From Variovorax sp. IB41 (lineage in GTDB: Bacteria > Pseudomonadota > Gammaproteobacteria > Burkholderiales > Burkholderiaceae_C): a stretch of 45,330 nucleotides of DNA. The stretch's first letter is position 1. Each line of letters opens with the position of its first letter. Positions 16,967 through 25,242 of this stretch are shown one piece after another. The position numbers and the translations under genes were made by a program. The notes under the pieces are model-generated. The model was not told the origin of the DNA. It saw nothing but the letters and a program-made list of their open reading frames with translations, and did no database searches. The stretch is from NCBI RefSeq assembly GCF_016405905.1, contig NZ_JAEFCB010000035.1:1-45330 (forward strand), in the 5' to 3' direction.

Positions 16967-17740
16967 TCAGGCGCGTCGATGAAGAGGAAGCCACACGTTG
17001 AACTCGGCGCCGCGTCCCGGCCCCGCGGAGGTTGCCTTCACGAAACCGCCGTGAGCGACCGCGAGGCCATGCACCAGCGCGAGGCCGATGCCCAGCCCAC
17101 CGCGCGAGCCGCCCTCCCCGGTCCCGGCCTGGCTAAACAGGCCAAACACATGCGGCAGGAACTCGTGCGCGATGCCGCAGCCGCTGTCCGCCACCGCAAG
17201 CCGGGCGAAGCCTTCCTCCGAGGAAAGGCGCACCTGGACCTCCCCGCCGATGGGCGAGAACTTGATCGCGTTGTCCAGCAGGTTGCCGACGACCTGCTCC
17301 AGCCGCACCGGGTCGGCATGGCAGATCAACGGATCGGCCGCCTGCACCTCTGCGCAGAAGCACCCCGAGGGCCAGCGTGCACCGAATGCGGCGACGAGGT
17401 CCAGCGCGAGCGCGCCGAAGTCGACCTCCGTGCGGCGCAGCGCCAGCTTGCCGGTTCGCACGCGCGAGAAATCGAGCAGGTCGTCGATCAGCCGCGTCTG
17501 ACTTTCGATCGCGCGCTGCATCGCCTGGGCGATGCCCTGCAGCTGCAAGGGCACCGCGGATGCGGGCAGGCGCTGGAGCAGGCTGGCGTTCATCTGGATG
17601 ACGTTCAGCGGCTGCCTGAGTTCGTGCGAGATGACGGCCAGCGCCCGGTCCCGGGTCGCGCAGCGTAAGTTCGTCGCAGCGCGAATGTCGTGCGGGGTCT
17701 GGAGGGCGGATGGCGCGCCCCCGTTGGGATAAAGCTTCAC
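16967..17740 (-). CDS. Soluble histidine kinase without input domain
   Basis: A 257-residue kinase starting at GTG 17740. The HisKA H-box is LAVISHELRQPL (His39). The HATPase domain has the N-box NLLDNAIKF (Asn157), G1 VADSGCGI and G2 GGLGIGLALV. No transmembrane or sensor domain is present, as the H-box begins within 40 residues of the start, so the signal must come through a partner or from the cytoplasm. No response regulator with an intact receiver is adjacent; the nearest candidates are the two degenerate LuxR proteins. Promoter copy 4 lies about 100 bases upstream, so it is a regulon member. Confidence 0.85.
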   Translation of the reverse strand: MKLYPNGGAPSALQTPHDIRAATNLRCATRDRALAVISHELRQPLNVIQMNASLLQRLPASAVPLQLQGIAQAMQRAIESQTRLIDDLLDFSRVRTGKLALRRTEVDFGALALDLVAAFGARWPSGCFCAEVQAADPLICHADPVRLEQVVGNLLDNAIKFSPIGGEVQVRLSSEEGFARLAVADSGCGIAHEFLPHVFGLFSQAGTGEGGSRGGLGIGLALVHGLAVAHGGFVKATSAGPGRGAEFNVWLPLHRRA

Positions 17741-17839
17741 GAGGAATCCGTGCTTCTTGATGCGGCCACCCCGGATTCATCGCGACAGGGGGCCTCGGTG
17801 ATGAACGACGTTGTTCTCCGGTTCTCGCGATAGAACGGA

Positions 17840-17910
17840 ATCGTAGGCAGCCGCATCCCCTTGCAGAAGGCCGCTGCGGCGGCGCACCGTGTTGCCGGCC
17901 ACACACCAAT
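17840..17910 (-). promoter_or_regulatory. Regulon promoter copy 4 (before the histidine kinase)
   Basis: On the minus strand ATTGGTGT (17910-17903) starts ATTGGTGT-N7-GCAACA. CCTTCTGC is at 17870-17863 and CCTACGAT at 17847-17840, with the regular 40/23 offsets. It serves the kinase starting at 17740. Confidence 0.7.
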
Positions 17911-18306
17911 CGCCGAGTGTGTCCGCGGCAGATCGTTCGCCATTTCCGGACGTTTCGTTCAAGCAGGCCGGACTGCTGAACGGCCCCGCCTCGCATCCAA
18001 TAGCTCAACACCACCGACAGCGGCAGTTGCAGCGCATGCGAGGCGCAAAACGCGAATCCCTGTCACAAAAGCCCGTGGCCGACCGTCTTGCATCCAGAAG
18101 GGGCACGTCCCCAAGGTCCGGCAGACAGTTCTTCCGCCGCATCGTGCGGCCCGAATGACTGCCGCCTTCATCTTCTTGACTGGATCGTCCAATGAAAAAA
18201 TTTGCGCTTGAGGCATTTCCCATTGCGGGCGAGCGGACCGTCGCCATCACACGCCGCGGGGGCCGGCCTGGAGCGCCCACGTTGCAGGGGCCGGCGATTG
18301 GGTGAC
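17911..18306. other. Gap before regulator copy C
   Basis: ATCGTTCGCCATTTCCGGAC (17932-17951, plus strand) resembles the upstream block of promoter copies 6 and 7, but no good -10 follows at the expected offset. A 37-codon frame (18192-18305, MKKFALEAFPIAGERTV...) ends one base before the ATG of the regulator and could be a leader peptide, although it lacks a clear ribosome site. Confidence 0.3.
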
Positions 18307-21231
18307 ATGTACGACATCGCGGCTCGCGCCGCGCCATCGCAGGCGGATGCCGGCGCCGCGCAGGGACCGGGCGAGGTCCGCTGGCGCTTCGGCGCGTTCA
18401 TCCTGTGGGAAACCCAGCGCCGGCTCGAAAGACTCGGGCACAGCGTGCGCTTGGGCTCCCGCTCGTTCGAGCTGCTGCTGCAATTGCTCAGGGGCGGGGG
18501 CGAGGTCGTGGGCAAGGACGAGCTGCTCGCCGCCGTCTGGGCCGGCGTGGTGGTCGAGGAGTCCAGTGTCCGGGTCCACATCTCCGCGCTTCGCAAGGCC
18601 CTGGGCGAACCGCAAGATGGGGACAACTGCAAGGAATGGATCTCGAACATCCCCTTGCGCGGCTACCGGTTCAACGGAACGGCTTTTCGCGAGCAGGTCG
18701 GCACGCCGCCTCAGGACCGATCGCTGGCGGTGGCCCTGCCCGCGCCGTCCTTCGCAAAGCTGCCGGAGCGCCTGACCCGCCTCGTGGGCCGCGACACCGA
18801 CATGGAGCGCGTGCTGGCGGCACTCGACACGCGACGGCTGGTCACCATCGTCGGTGCGGGTGGCATCGGCAAGACCCGTGTCGCCATCCATGCGGCCGAA
18901 CGCCATGCGGAACGCACGGCCATGCAGTTGGCCTTCATCGACCTCTCGCCGCTGGTCTCTCGGACCCATTTAGCGAGCACGGTGGCCCGGTCGCTCGGCG
19001 CACCTGCGGACACCGCCGACACGACGCGAGCCATTCTCCAGCGGCTGGCGGACCGCGATGTGCTCGTGCTGATCGACAACTGCGAGCACATGCTGGATGA
19101 ACTGGCGCTGCTCATCACCGAACTGCTCGGTGCCTTGCCCGGCTTGCGCATCCTCGCCACCAGCCGGGAGGCCATTCGCATCGAGGGAGAACACGTCGAG
19201 CGGCTGTCTCCGCTCGCGGTGCCCGACGCGGAATGCGCCGACCTCGCCGAAGCCATGGCGTCGCCGGCGGTCGAACTCCTGGTCGAGCGCGCAAAGGCCG
19301 TGGGTGCCCGCGCGTTCGAGGATTCCGACGGCCGCTTGCTCGCCACGATCGCTCGGCAAGTGGACGGCATCCCGCTGGCCATCGAGCTGGTGGCAGCACG
19401 CCTGGGCGTCCAGCCGATCGGCGATCTCGCGTTCCGGCTGAATGACCACATGCGGCTCTACTCCGCGGGCAGCCGGGCCGTTCTGCCGCGGCACAGCACG
19501 CTCGCGGCGGCGCTGGACTGGAGCATCGCGCTGCTGGACGATGCGGAGCTGCGGCTCTTTCGTGGGCTCTCGGTCTTCCGGGGGCGCTTCGATGTCGAGT
19601 CGGCACTGAGCGTCACGCGGGCGGACATGGATCCCGAAGTGGCGTTCGATGCACTGATCTCGCTGGCCAACAAGTCGCTGGTCTCGTTCGACAACAGCGA
19701 TGCCATCGCGCCCTACCGCCTGCTCGACACGACGCGAAGCTACGCCGCCGCACTTCTCGCGCAAACCGACGAGGGCCCGGCGCTGCGGCGGCGCCATGCG
19801 CTCCTCATGCGAGAGCTGATGAATGCCGCGACCTCGGATTCGGGCGAACTCACCGGGCAGGCCTGGAACGCGCGCTACGCGCACCGGCTGGACGATGTGC
19901 GCAGCGCACTTGACGCGTGCCTCGCGCCGCAGGACGACTGGGAGACCGGCGCCGCGCTCACCATCGCTTCGGCGCCTTTATGGTTTCACGTCTCGCAGGT
20001 CGAGGAGTACCGCGACCGGGTCACGGCCGCGCTCGCGTGCCTCACGCAACAGCCGGGCACCGACACGGAGACGGAGGCCTGGCTGCAGATCGCATTGGGC
20101 AATGCGCTGTGGCACACCCGGGGACCGGTCCCGGAAATGGGCGCCGCCTACGATCGAGCGCTCGTTGTAGCCATGTCGGCCAGGTCGGTCGTGCTGGAGC
20201 TTCAGGCTCGCTGGGGCATCTGCGTGCTGCATGCGATTCGCGGCGAATACGCGGCCGCGCTGCACCACTCGCAGGTGCTGTTCGAATTCGCGCAATCGAC
20301 CCCCGACCCCGCTGCACTCAACCTGGCGCATCGAATGACGGCGCTCGCGAGTCACTTCTGTGGGGATTTTTCTGCGGCGAGCACCGGTGCCCAAGCGGCG
20401 ATCCTTGTCGGCGGCACGGTGCGCCAGACGCCCGTCAACCTGTTCCAGGTCGATGCCGCCGTCGCATCGAACGCCTTGCTGGCCCGCACGCTCTGGCTCC
20501 AGGGCGATGCGGCGAAGGCCATGGACACCGCTACCCGCACAGTGGCTCTCGCCGAGGCCGGCGGCAATGCGCTGTCGCTGTGCTTCGCGCTGTTCGGCAC
20601 ATGCCCCGTCGCCCTGTGGTCTGGCGAGCTGGAACTGGCGCGCAAATGGGTTCGCATGCTGCTGGACGAGACCGAGCGCAGAGGCCTCGTGTACTGGCAC
20701 CAGTGGGCGCACTGCTATGCACTGGGCCTGCAGGCGTCCACCGCGGAGGACCGGGAGCGCCATGTTCGCCAGGTTGCGCAGCAGCTCGACGCGTTCGACG
20801 CGCCACGCAAGGAAATGCTCGTGACCTTCTGCGCCGACTGGATCGACGACGAGACGATCGCGCGGGCGGGCGCCGGACACGGCCAATGGAGCGCGGCCGA
20901 GACCTGGCGCGCTGCGGGCCGGCGTTGCGAGCAGCGCGGCCTGGACGATGAAGCCGAGACGTTCTACCGGCGTGCCATCGACACCGCCAGGCAGCAAGGC
21001 GCGCTTGGATGGGAGTTCCGTGCGGCGGTCAGCACCGCCAGGCTGTGGATGCGCCGGGGCAAGGCGACGGACGCCCTCGACCTGCTGGACGAGATCTGCG
21101 CGCGCGCTGCGCCTCGCGACGAGCACCCCGGCCTTGCGCAAGCCCGCGCGCTGCGCAGCGAACTCCTGCGGACCCGAAAGACCCCTCGCCGCATCCGGCG
21201 CATCGGTACGGCGCCGGACGGCCGCCCATAA
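18307..21231 (+). CDS. Large STAND-type regulator: OmpR-like winged helix, ATPase, TPR region (copy C)
   Basis: A 974-residue paralogue of copies A and B, longer by a C-terminal extension. The winged helix is at about residues 22-122 (LGSRSFELLLQLLRGGGEVV; PLRGYRFNGTA). Walker A is VGAGGIGKTR and Walker B VLVLIDNCEHM. The same LATSREAIR and GIPLAIELVAARLG motifs precede a TPR-like helical part. The basic tail (RTRKTPRRIRRIG) is unique to this copy. ATG 18307 is preferred to an in-frame start at 18202 because the paralogues begin near this point. It stands between the histidine kinase (divergent) and the LysR gene (same direction). Confidence 0.82.
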   Translation: MYDIAARAAPSQADAGAAQGPGEVRWRFGAFILWETQRRLERLGHSVRLGSRSFELLLQLLRGGGEVVGKDELLAAVWAGVVVEESSVRVHISALRKALGEPQDGDNCKEWISNIPLRGYRFNGTAFREQVGTPPQDRSLAVALPAPSFAKLPERLTRLVGRDTDMERVLAALDTRRLVTIVGAGGIGKTRVAIHAAERHAERTAMQLAFIDLSPLVSRTHLASTVARSLGAPADTADTTRAILQRLADRDVLVLIDNCEHMLDELALLITELLGALPGLRILATSREAIRIEGEHVERLSPLAVPDAECADLAEAMASPAVELLVERAKAVGARAFEDSDGRLLATIARQVDGIPLAIELVAARLGVQPIGDLAFRLNDHMRLYSAGSRAVLPRHSTLAAALDWSIALLDDAELRLFRGLSVFRGRFDVESALSVTRADMDPEVAFDALISLANKSLVSFDNSDAIAPYRLLDTTRSYAAALLAQTDEGPALRRRHALLMRELMNAATSDSGELTGQAWNARYAHRLDDVRSALDACLAPQDDWETGAALTIASAPLWFHVSQVEEYRDRVTAALACLTQQPGTDTETEAWLQIALGNALWHTRGPVPEMGAAYDRALVVAMSARSVVLELQARWGICVLHAIRGEYAAALHHSQVLFEFAQSTPDPAALNLAHRMTALASHFCGDFSAASTGAQAAILVGGTVRQTPVNLFQVDAAVASNALLARTLWLQGDAAKAMDTATRTVALAEAGGNALSLCFALFGTCPVALWSGELELARKWVRMLLDETERRGLVYWHQWAHCYALGLQASTAEDRERHVRQVAQQLDAFDAPRKEMLVTFCADWIDDETIARAGAGHGQWSAAETWRAAGRRCEQRGLDDEAETFYRRAIDTARQQGALGWEFRAAVSTARLWMRRGKATDALDLLDEICARAAPRDEHPGLAQARALRSELLRTRKTPRRIRRIGTAPDGRP

Positions 21232-21262
21232 CAAACCTTGACAGGGCTTAACTGGCCCCGGC
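21228..21262 (+). promoter_or_regulatory. 35-bp conserved intergenic element, copy 2
   Basis: ATAACAAACCTTGACAGGGC followed by TTAACTGGC overlaps the stop codon of regulator copy C and precedes the LysR gene by about 80 bases. It corresponds to the minus-strand element at 15170-15204. TTGACA could be a -35 box, but no good -10 follows at 17 bases. Confidence 0.45.
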
Positions 21263-21343
21263 ATGGCTTTGCGCGCAGAGTGGCCGCTTCGCTTTCATGG
21301 AGGGATCCAGAACACCTGATCCCTCGAACCGAGAAGCCGACCC

Positions 21344-22387
21344 ATGACAACCTCTGCCCTCCCTTCGCCCTCTTCCATCCCCCTCGCGCCGCGCGCGGAC
21401 CCGCTGGCCTCCAGCTTCGCCACCAGTTATGCGGGCGTGGTCGCCTTCATTGCCGTCGTCACGGAAGGCAGCTTCGCACGGGCCGCCGATCGCCTGGGCA
21501 TCGGCCGTTCCGCCGTGAGCCGCAGCGTCCAGAAGCTGGAAGACCAGCTGAACGTCCGGCTCTTCCTGCGCACCACGCGAAGCACCACGCTCACGCGCGA
21601 AGGCGACCTCTTCTATGCCAATTGCCACACGGGGGTCGACCGGATCGTCCAGGCCGTGGAAGAAATGCGCGACCTGCGGCAAGGCCCGCCCCGCGGGCAC
21701 CTGCGCATCAACGCCGCGGTCGGGTTCGGCCGCCGGGTCGTCGCGCCCCTGCTGGGCGAATTTCGCGCGACCTACCCGGAGGTCACCATCGACCTGCTGC
21801 TGAACGACAAGCCGACCGACTTCACCTCGGACCGCGTGGACATCGCGTTTCGCAACGGCCGCATGGAAGACGCCCAGATCATCGCCAAGCAGATCATCCC
21901 CATGCAGTTGATGCTGTGCGCCTCCCCCACCTACCGGGAAGCCCACGGGCTGCCCGCCACTGTGGAAGCGCTGGCCCAGCACGAGTGCATCAACTTCCGC
22001 TTTTCATCCGGCCGCATCTCCGAGTGGGAGTTCAAGGTCGGAGGCCAACCGCGCAAGCTCGTGCCACAGGCCAAGCTCACCTACAACGACGCAGACCTGG
22101 TGCTGCAGGCCGTGCTCGACGGCCATGGCATCGCCCAGTTGCCCGGGTACCTGGCCTGCGAATCGCTGAGGACGGGTGCCTTGGTTCCATTCCTGACCCA
22201 GTACGCACCCGACGACAGCGGGCACTACATCTGCTACCTGAGCCGGCAGCACCTGCCTTCACGCATGCGCGTATTCATCGATTTCATGACGCTGAAGATC
22301 CGGGCGGCCGACCTGGATTGCCTCAGCGACCTCGGCCCGAAGCAGCAGGCCGACATCGGGATTGGTGCCGAGGCGACAACAGCATGA
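21344..22387 (+). CDS. LysR-family transcriptional regulator (LTTR 1)
   Basis: A 347-residue LysR protein with a Pro-rich extension of about 25 residues before the winged helix (YAGVVAFIAVVTEGSFARAA; GIGRSAVSRSVQKLEDQLNV, about 29-87). The rest is the two-lobed effector-binding domain (GHLRINAAVGFGRRVVAPLL onward; DGHGIAQLPGYLA). LysR proteins act as tetramers on a T-N11-A site near -65. Promoter copy 5 of the regulon overlaps the last codons of this very gene, making LTTR 1 a candidate activator of the ATTGRTGC promoters. The effector is unknown; aromatic or quinone-like compounds fit the gene set. Confidence 0.9.
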   Translation: MTTSALPSPSSIPLAPRADPLASSFATSYAGVVAFIAVVTEGSFARAADRLGIGRSAVSRSVQKLEDQLNVRLFLRTTRSTTLTREGDLFYANCHTGVDRIVQAVEEMRDLRQGPPRGHLRINAAVGFGRRVVAPLLGEFRATYPEVTIDLLLNDKPTDFTSDRVDIAFRNGRMEDAQIIAKQIIPMQLMLCASPTYREAHGLPATVEALAQHECINFRFSSGRISEWEFKVGGQPRKLVPQAKLTYNDADLVLQAVLDGHGIAQLPGYLACESLRTGALVPFLTQYAPDDSGHYICYLSRQHLPSRMRVFIDFMTLKIRAADLDCLSDLGPKQQADIGIGAEATTA

Positions 22388-22431
22388 GTCCCTGCGCGGG
22401 CCTACCCCCGCGCCCTCGGCGAACCTAGCAT
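22361..22431 (+). promoter_or_regulatory. Regulon promoter copy 5 (before the haloperoxidase-like gene)
   Basis: ATTGGTGC-N7-ACAACA begins at 22361 inside the 3' end of LTTR 1. CCTACCCC is at 22401-22408 and CCTAGCAT at 22424-22431. Regular 40/23 offsets; 74 bases to the start at 22506. Confidence 0.72.
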
Positions 22432-22505
22432 TTCAACCGTTCCACGGCTCTTCCGCAGCACTCGCGCACCGTGGCCCGACGTCTCGATATCAACCGCAGG
22501 AAACC

Positions 22506-23471
22506 ATGAAGACCACACAGAACCTTTCGCGCCGACACCTGATGGCGACCGGCGCCGCCGTCGCCACCGGCACCCTCGCGTTCGGCATGCAGGAGGCCGC
22601 CGGCGCAGCAACCCGCAGCTCGGCCCCGCACCCAGGCCCTTCCAAGACCAACAACACCATCACCACCCCCGATGGCACTCAGATCTACTACAAGGACTGG
22701 GGCGAAGGTCCCGTCGTCACCTTTTCCCACGGCTGGCCGCTCAACGCCGACGCCTGGGACGGACAGATGCTCTTCCTGGCGCGCAACGGCTTCCGCGTCA
22801 TCGCGCACGACCGGCGCGGGCATGGCCGCTCGAGCCAGTCCTCGTCGGGCAACCACATGAATGGCTACGCCGACGATCTCGCGGTTCTCTTCGAGGCACT
22901 CGACCTGAAGAAGGCCACGATGGTCGGCCACTCCACCGGCGGCGGCGAGGTGGCGCGCTACATCGGACGCCACGGCAGCAAGCGGGTGGCCAAGGCGGTG
23001 CTCATCGGCGCGGTGCCGCCGGTCATGCTGAAGTCCGCGGCAAACCCCGAAGGCCTGCCGATCGAGGTGTTCGACGGCCTTCGCGCCGGCGTCGCCGGCG
23101 ACCGCTCGCAGTTCTACAAGGAGTTCGCCGTCCCGTTCTTCGGCGCCAACCGCCCGGGCGCGAAAGTGTCGCAAGGCATCCTCGACCAGTTCTGGCTCTG
23201 GAGCATGCAATGCGGCCAGAAGAATTCCTACGAATGCATCAAGGCTTTTTCCGAAACCGACTTCACCGAAGACCTGAAGAAGATCGATGTACCTACCCTG
23301 ATCATGCACGGCGAGGACGACCAGATCGTGCCCATCCAAGACTCGGCGAAGAAGTCCGTGCAGCTCGTCAAGGGCGCCAAGGCGATCTACTACCCCGGCG
23401 CGCCGCACGGGCTCACCGCCACGATGCAAGACAAGATCAATGCAGACCTGCTTGCCTTCCTCAAGAGCTGA
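22506..23471 (+). CDS. Tat-exported alpha/beta hydrolase, cofactor-free haloperoxidase type
   Basis: A 321-residue protein. A twin-arginine signal (LSRRHLMATGAAVATGTLAF) is followed by a core typical of non-haem chloroperoxidases: TTPDGTQIYYKDWGEGPVV, FSHGWPL, HDRRGHGRSS, nucleophile elbow GHSTGGGEVA (Ser143), an Asp in MHGEDDQIVP and a His in PGAPHGLTAT. Such enzymes are esterases or perhydrolases and can show haloperoxidase activity. Export to the periplasm is unusual for this family and comes from the signal seen. It leads a three-gene run with the genes at 23508 and 24395. Confidence 0.85.
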   Translation: MKTTQNLSRRHLMATGAAVATGTLAFGMQEAAGAATRSSAPHPGPSKTNNTITTPDGTQIYYKDWGEGPVVTFSHGWPLNADAWDGQMLFLARNGFRVIAHDRRGHGRSSQSSSGNHMNGYADDLAVLFEALDLKKATMVGHSTGGGEVARYIGRHGSKRVAKAVLIGAVPPVMLKSAANPEGLPIEVFDGLRAGVAGDRSQFYKEFAVPFFGANRPGAKVSQGILDQFWLWSMQCGQKNSYECIKAFSETDFTEDLKKIDVPTLIMHGEDDQIVPIQDSAKKSVQLVKGAKAIYYPGAPHGLTATMQDKINADLLAFLKS

Positions 23472-23507
23472 ACCGCGTAGACGACCGACCGACCCCGCCC
23501 TCGCACC

Positions 23508-24371
23508 ATGCTGAATCTATTGCTGCAAACCACGATCGAAGGAGACCCGGACGACTGGAACATTTCGCGCTTCAGTCAGCTCGGTTCGTTTCTCTCGCAG
23601 CTGCAGGACGACGACGGTCGGCCCGCCTTCCAGGTGACCGCGCGAAACCGCGCTCCGCGGGCGGCCCCCGATCCGGTGCTGTCGACGCTGGATGAATCGG
23701 ACTTCGACCAGCTCTGGCTCTTTGCCGTCGATACCGGCGACGGCCTGACGCCGGAAGATTGCGCGAGCATCAGCCGATTCCGCCATCGCGGCGGCGGCCT
23801 CATGGTCACGCGCGACCACATGGACCTGGGCAGCTCGATCTGCAACCTCAGCGGGGTCGGCGCCGCGCACCACTTCCACAGCCGCAACTGCGAGCCCGAC
23901 ACGAATCGCCATTGCCTCGACAACCCGTTCTCGGGCCCGATCTCCTGGCCCAACTACCACTCGGGCGCCAACGGCGACTACCAGCGCATCCGCTCGGTCG
24001 GCAGCATCCATCCGGTGATGCGCGACAGGCGCTCGGCGACCGGCGTGATCCAGTACCTGCCCGCGCATCCGCACGAAGGCACCGTCGGGGTACCGCCCGG
24101 CGATTCGAGCTGCCGCGTCGTCATGGAAGGGCAGAGCTCGCTGTCCGGCAGGCGCTACAACATCGCGGTCGCGTTCGAGCGCTCCGAACACGGCGGCAAG
24201 GCCATCGCGCAGTCGACCTTCCACCACTTCGCGGACTACAACTGGGACCCCTCGGCCGGCTGTCCCTCCTTCGTGGCCGAGCCCGCCGGAGACGGGATCG
24301 CCCGCTTTTCCGAAGCGCTGCGCTCGACGAAGCAGTACGTGCGCAACGTCGCCTTCTGGCTCAACGCCTGA
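23508..24371 (+). CDS. Uncharacterised protein, possibly ThuA/glutamine-amidotransferase-like fold
   Basis: A 287-residue soluble protein lying between two hydrolase genes with short gaps, so probably in one operon. The N-terminal half alternates strands and helices, and GGGLMVTRDHMDLGSSICNL resembles the loop of ThuA-like or class I amidotransferase-like proteins, but no nucleophilic Cys in a GxCxG setting is seen. The middle is rich in His, Asn and Cys (AAHHFHSRNCEPDTNRHCLD), a possible metal site. I do not recognise a named family, and the fold is a guess. Confidence 0.6.
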   Translation: MLNLLLQTTIEGDPDDWNISRFSQLGSFLSQLQDDDGRPAFQVTARNRAPRAAPDPVLSTLDESDFDQLWLFAVDTGDGLTPEDCASISRFRHRGGGLMVTRDHMDLGSSICNLSGVGAAHHFHSRNCEPDTNRHCLDNPFSGPISWPNYHSGANGDYQRIRSVGSIHPVMRDRRSATGVIQYLPAHPHEGTVGVPPGDSSCRVVMEGQSSLSGRRYNIAVAFERSEHGGKAIAQSTFHHFADYNWDPSAGCPSFVAEPAGDGIARFSEALRSTKQYVRNVAFWLNA

Positions 24372-24394
24372 GCAGGCTCCAAGAAAAAAGACCA

Positions 24395-25096
24395 ATGCAC
24401 GACTCGCTGCAAATCACCACGCCCGGCGGGAACATCCCCGCGTACATCGCACGTCCGCAGAGGCTCCCCGCGCCGGCCATCGTGGTCGTCCACGAAGTCT
24501 TCGGCGTCAATGCCGACATGCGCCAGTCATGCGAAGAGCTTGCGGCGCAAGGCTACCTGGCCGTTTGCCCCGACCTGTTCTGGCGGATCGCCCCGGCCGT
24601 CGAACTCACCGACCAAACCGAGGCGGAGCGCGCGCAGGCCCTTGCGCTGTACAACGCCTTCGACATCGATGCCGGTGTGAACGACATCGCCGCCGTCGTG
24701 AAGGCCACCCGCGGCATGCCGGGTGCTACGGGCAGGGTCGGTGTCGTCGGCTACTGCCTCGGCGGCCTGCTGGCCTTCCTCACGGCCGCGCGTGCGGGCG
24801 CCGATGCGGTGGCGGCCTACTACCCCGGCAACGCGGACAAATACATCGACGAGGCGAGCTGCATCGCCAGCCCGCTAATCGTTCATCTCGCGGAGAAGGA
24901 CGAATACATTCCGATCGATGCGCAGAGGAAAATTTCATCCGCCCTCGCGAACCATCCGCAGGTGCAGGCCTACGACTACCCCGCTTGCGGCCACGCCTTC
25001 GCACGCCATCGTGGCATCAACTACGACGCCGAAGCCGCTGCACTGGCAAACGGCAGGACAGCCGCCTTCCTGGCATTGCATTTGCAAGGCGACTGA
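24395..25096 (+). CDS. Dienelactone hydrolase family protein
   Basis: A 233-residue cytoplasmic protein with all the dienelactone hydrolase landmarks: Glu34 in VVHEVFGVN, nucleophile Cys121 in GYCLGG, Asp169 in AEKDEYIP and His200 in CGHAF. The length is normal. In chlorocatechol pathways the enzyme opens dienelactone to maleylacetate, which the reductase encoded at 33236 could then use. Many family members have other roles, so this link is inferred from context. It is the last gene of the run begun at 22506. Confidence 0.87.
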   Translation: MHDSLQITTPGGNIPAYIARPQRLPAPAIVVVHEVFGVNADMRQSCEELAAQGYLAVCPDLFWRIAPAVELTDQTEAERAQALALYNAFDIDAGVNDIAAVVKATRGMPGATGRVGVVGYCLGGLLAFLTAARAGADAVAAYYPGNADKYIDEASCIASPLIVHLAEKDEYIPIDAQRKISSALANHPQVQAYDYPACGHAFARHRGINYDAEAAALANGRTAAFLALHLQGD

Positions 25097-25242
25097 GGCT
25101 CCGGCGGGCCGACGGCAGCGCCGGCTTTCCAGGATGAAAATCGGCGGACGGCCCGAGACGGCTTTGCCGTGGCGGCGAATCTTCCGGGCCGTAGCTGACA
25201 TTCCGATTCCGGTCCCGCGGGCCTCACTTGATGGAGTCAACC

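Noticed and set aside
17737..17943. A 68-codon minus-strand frame whose stop overlaps the kinase start (GTGA)
   Set aside because: Most of it lies upstream of or across promoter copy 4, there is no ribosome site, and the sequence looks non-coding; the overlap is probably chance.
17932..18002. ATCGTTCG-type block on the plus strand before regulator copy C
   Set aside because: The first 20 bases match copies 6 and 7 well, but the second box is weak and no CCTACGAT-like element lies at the expected place.
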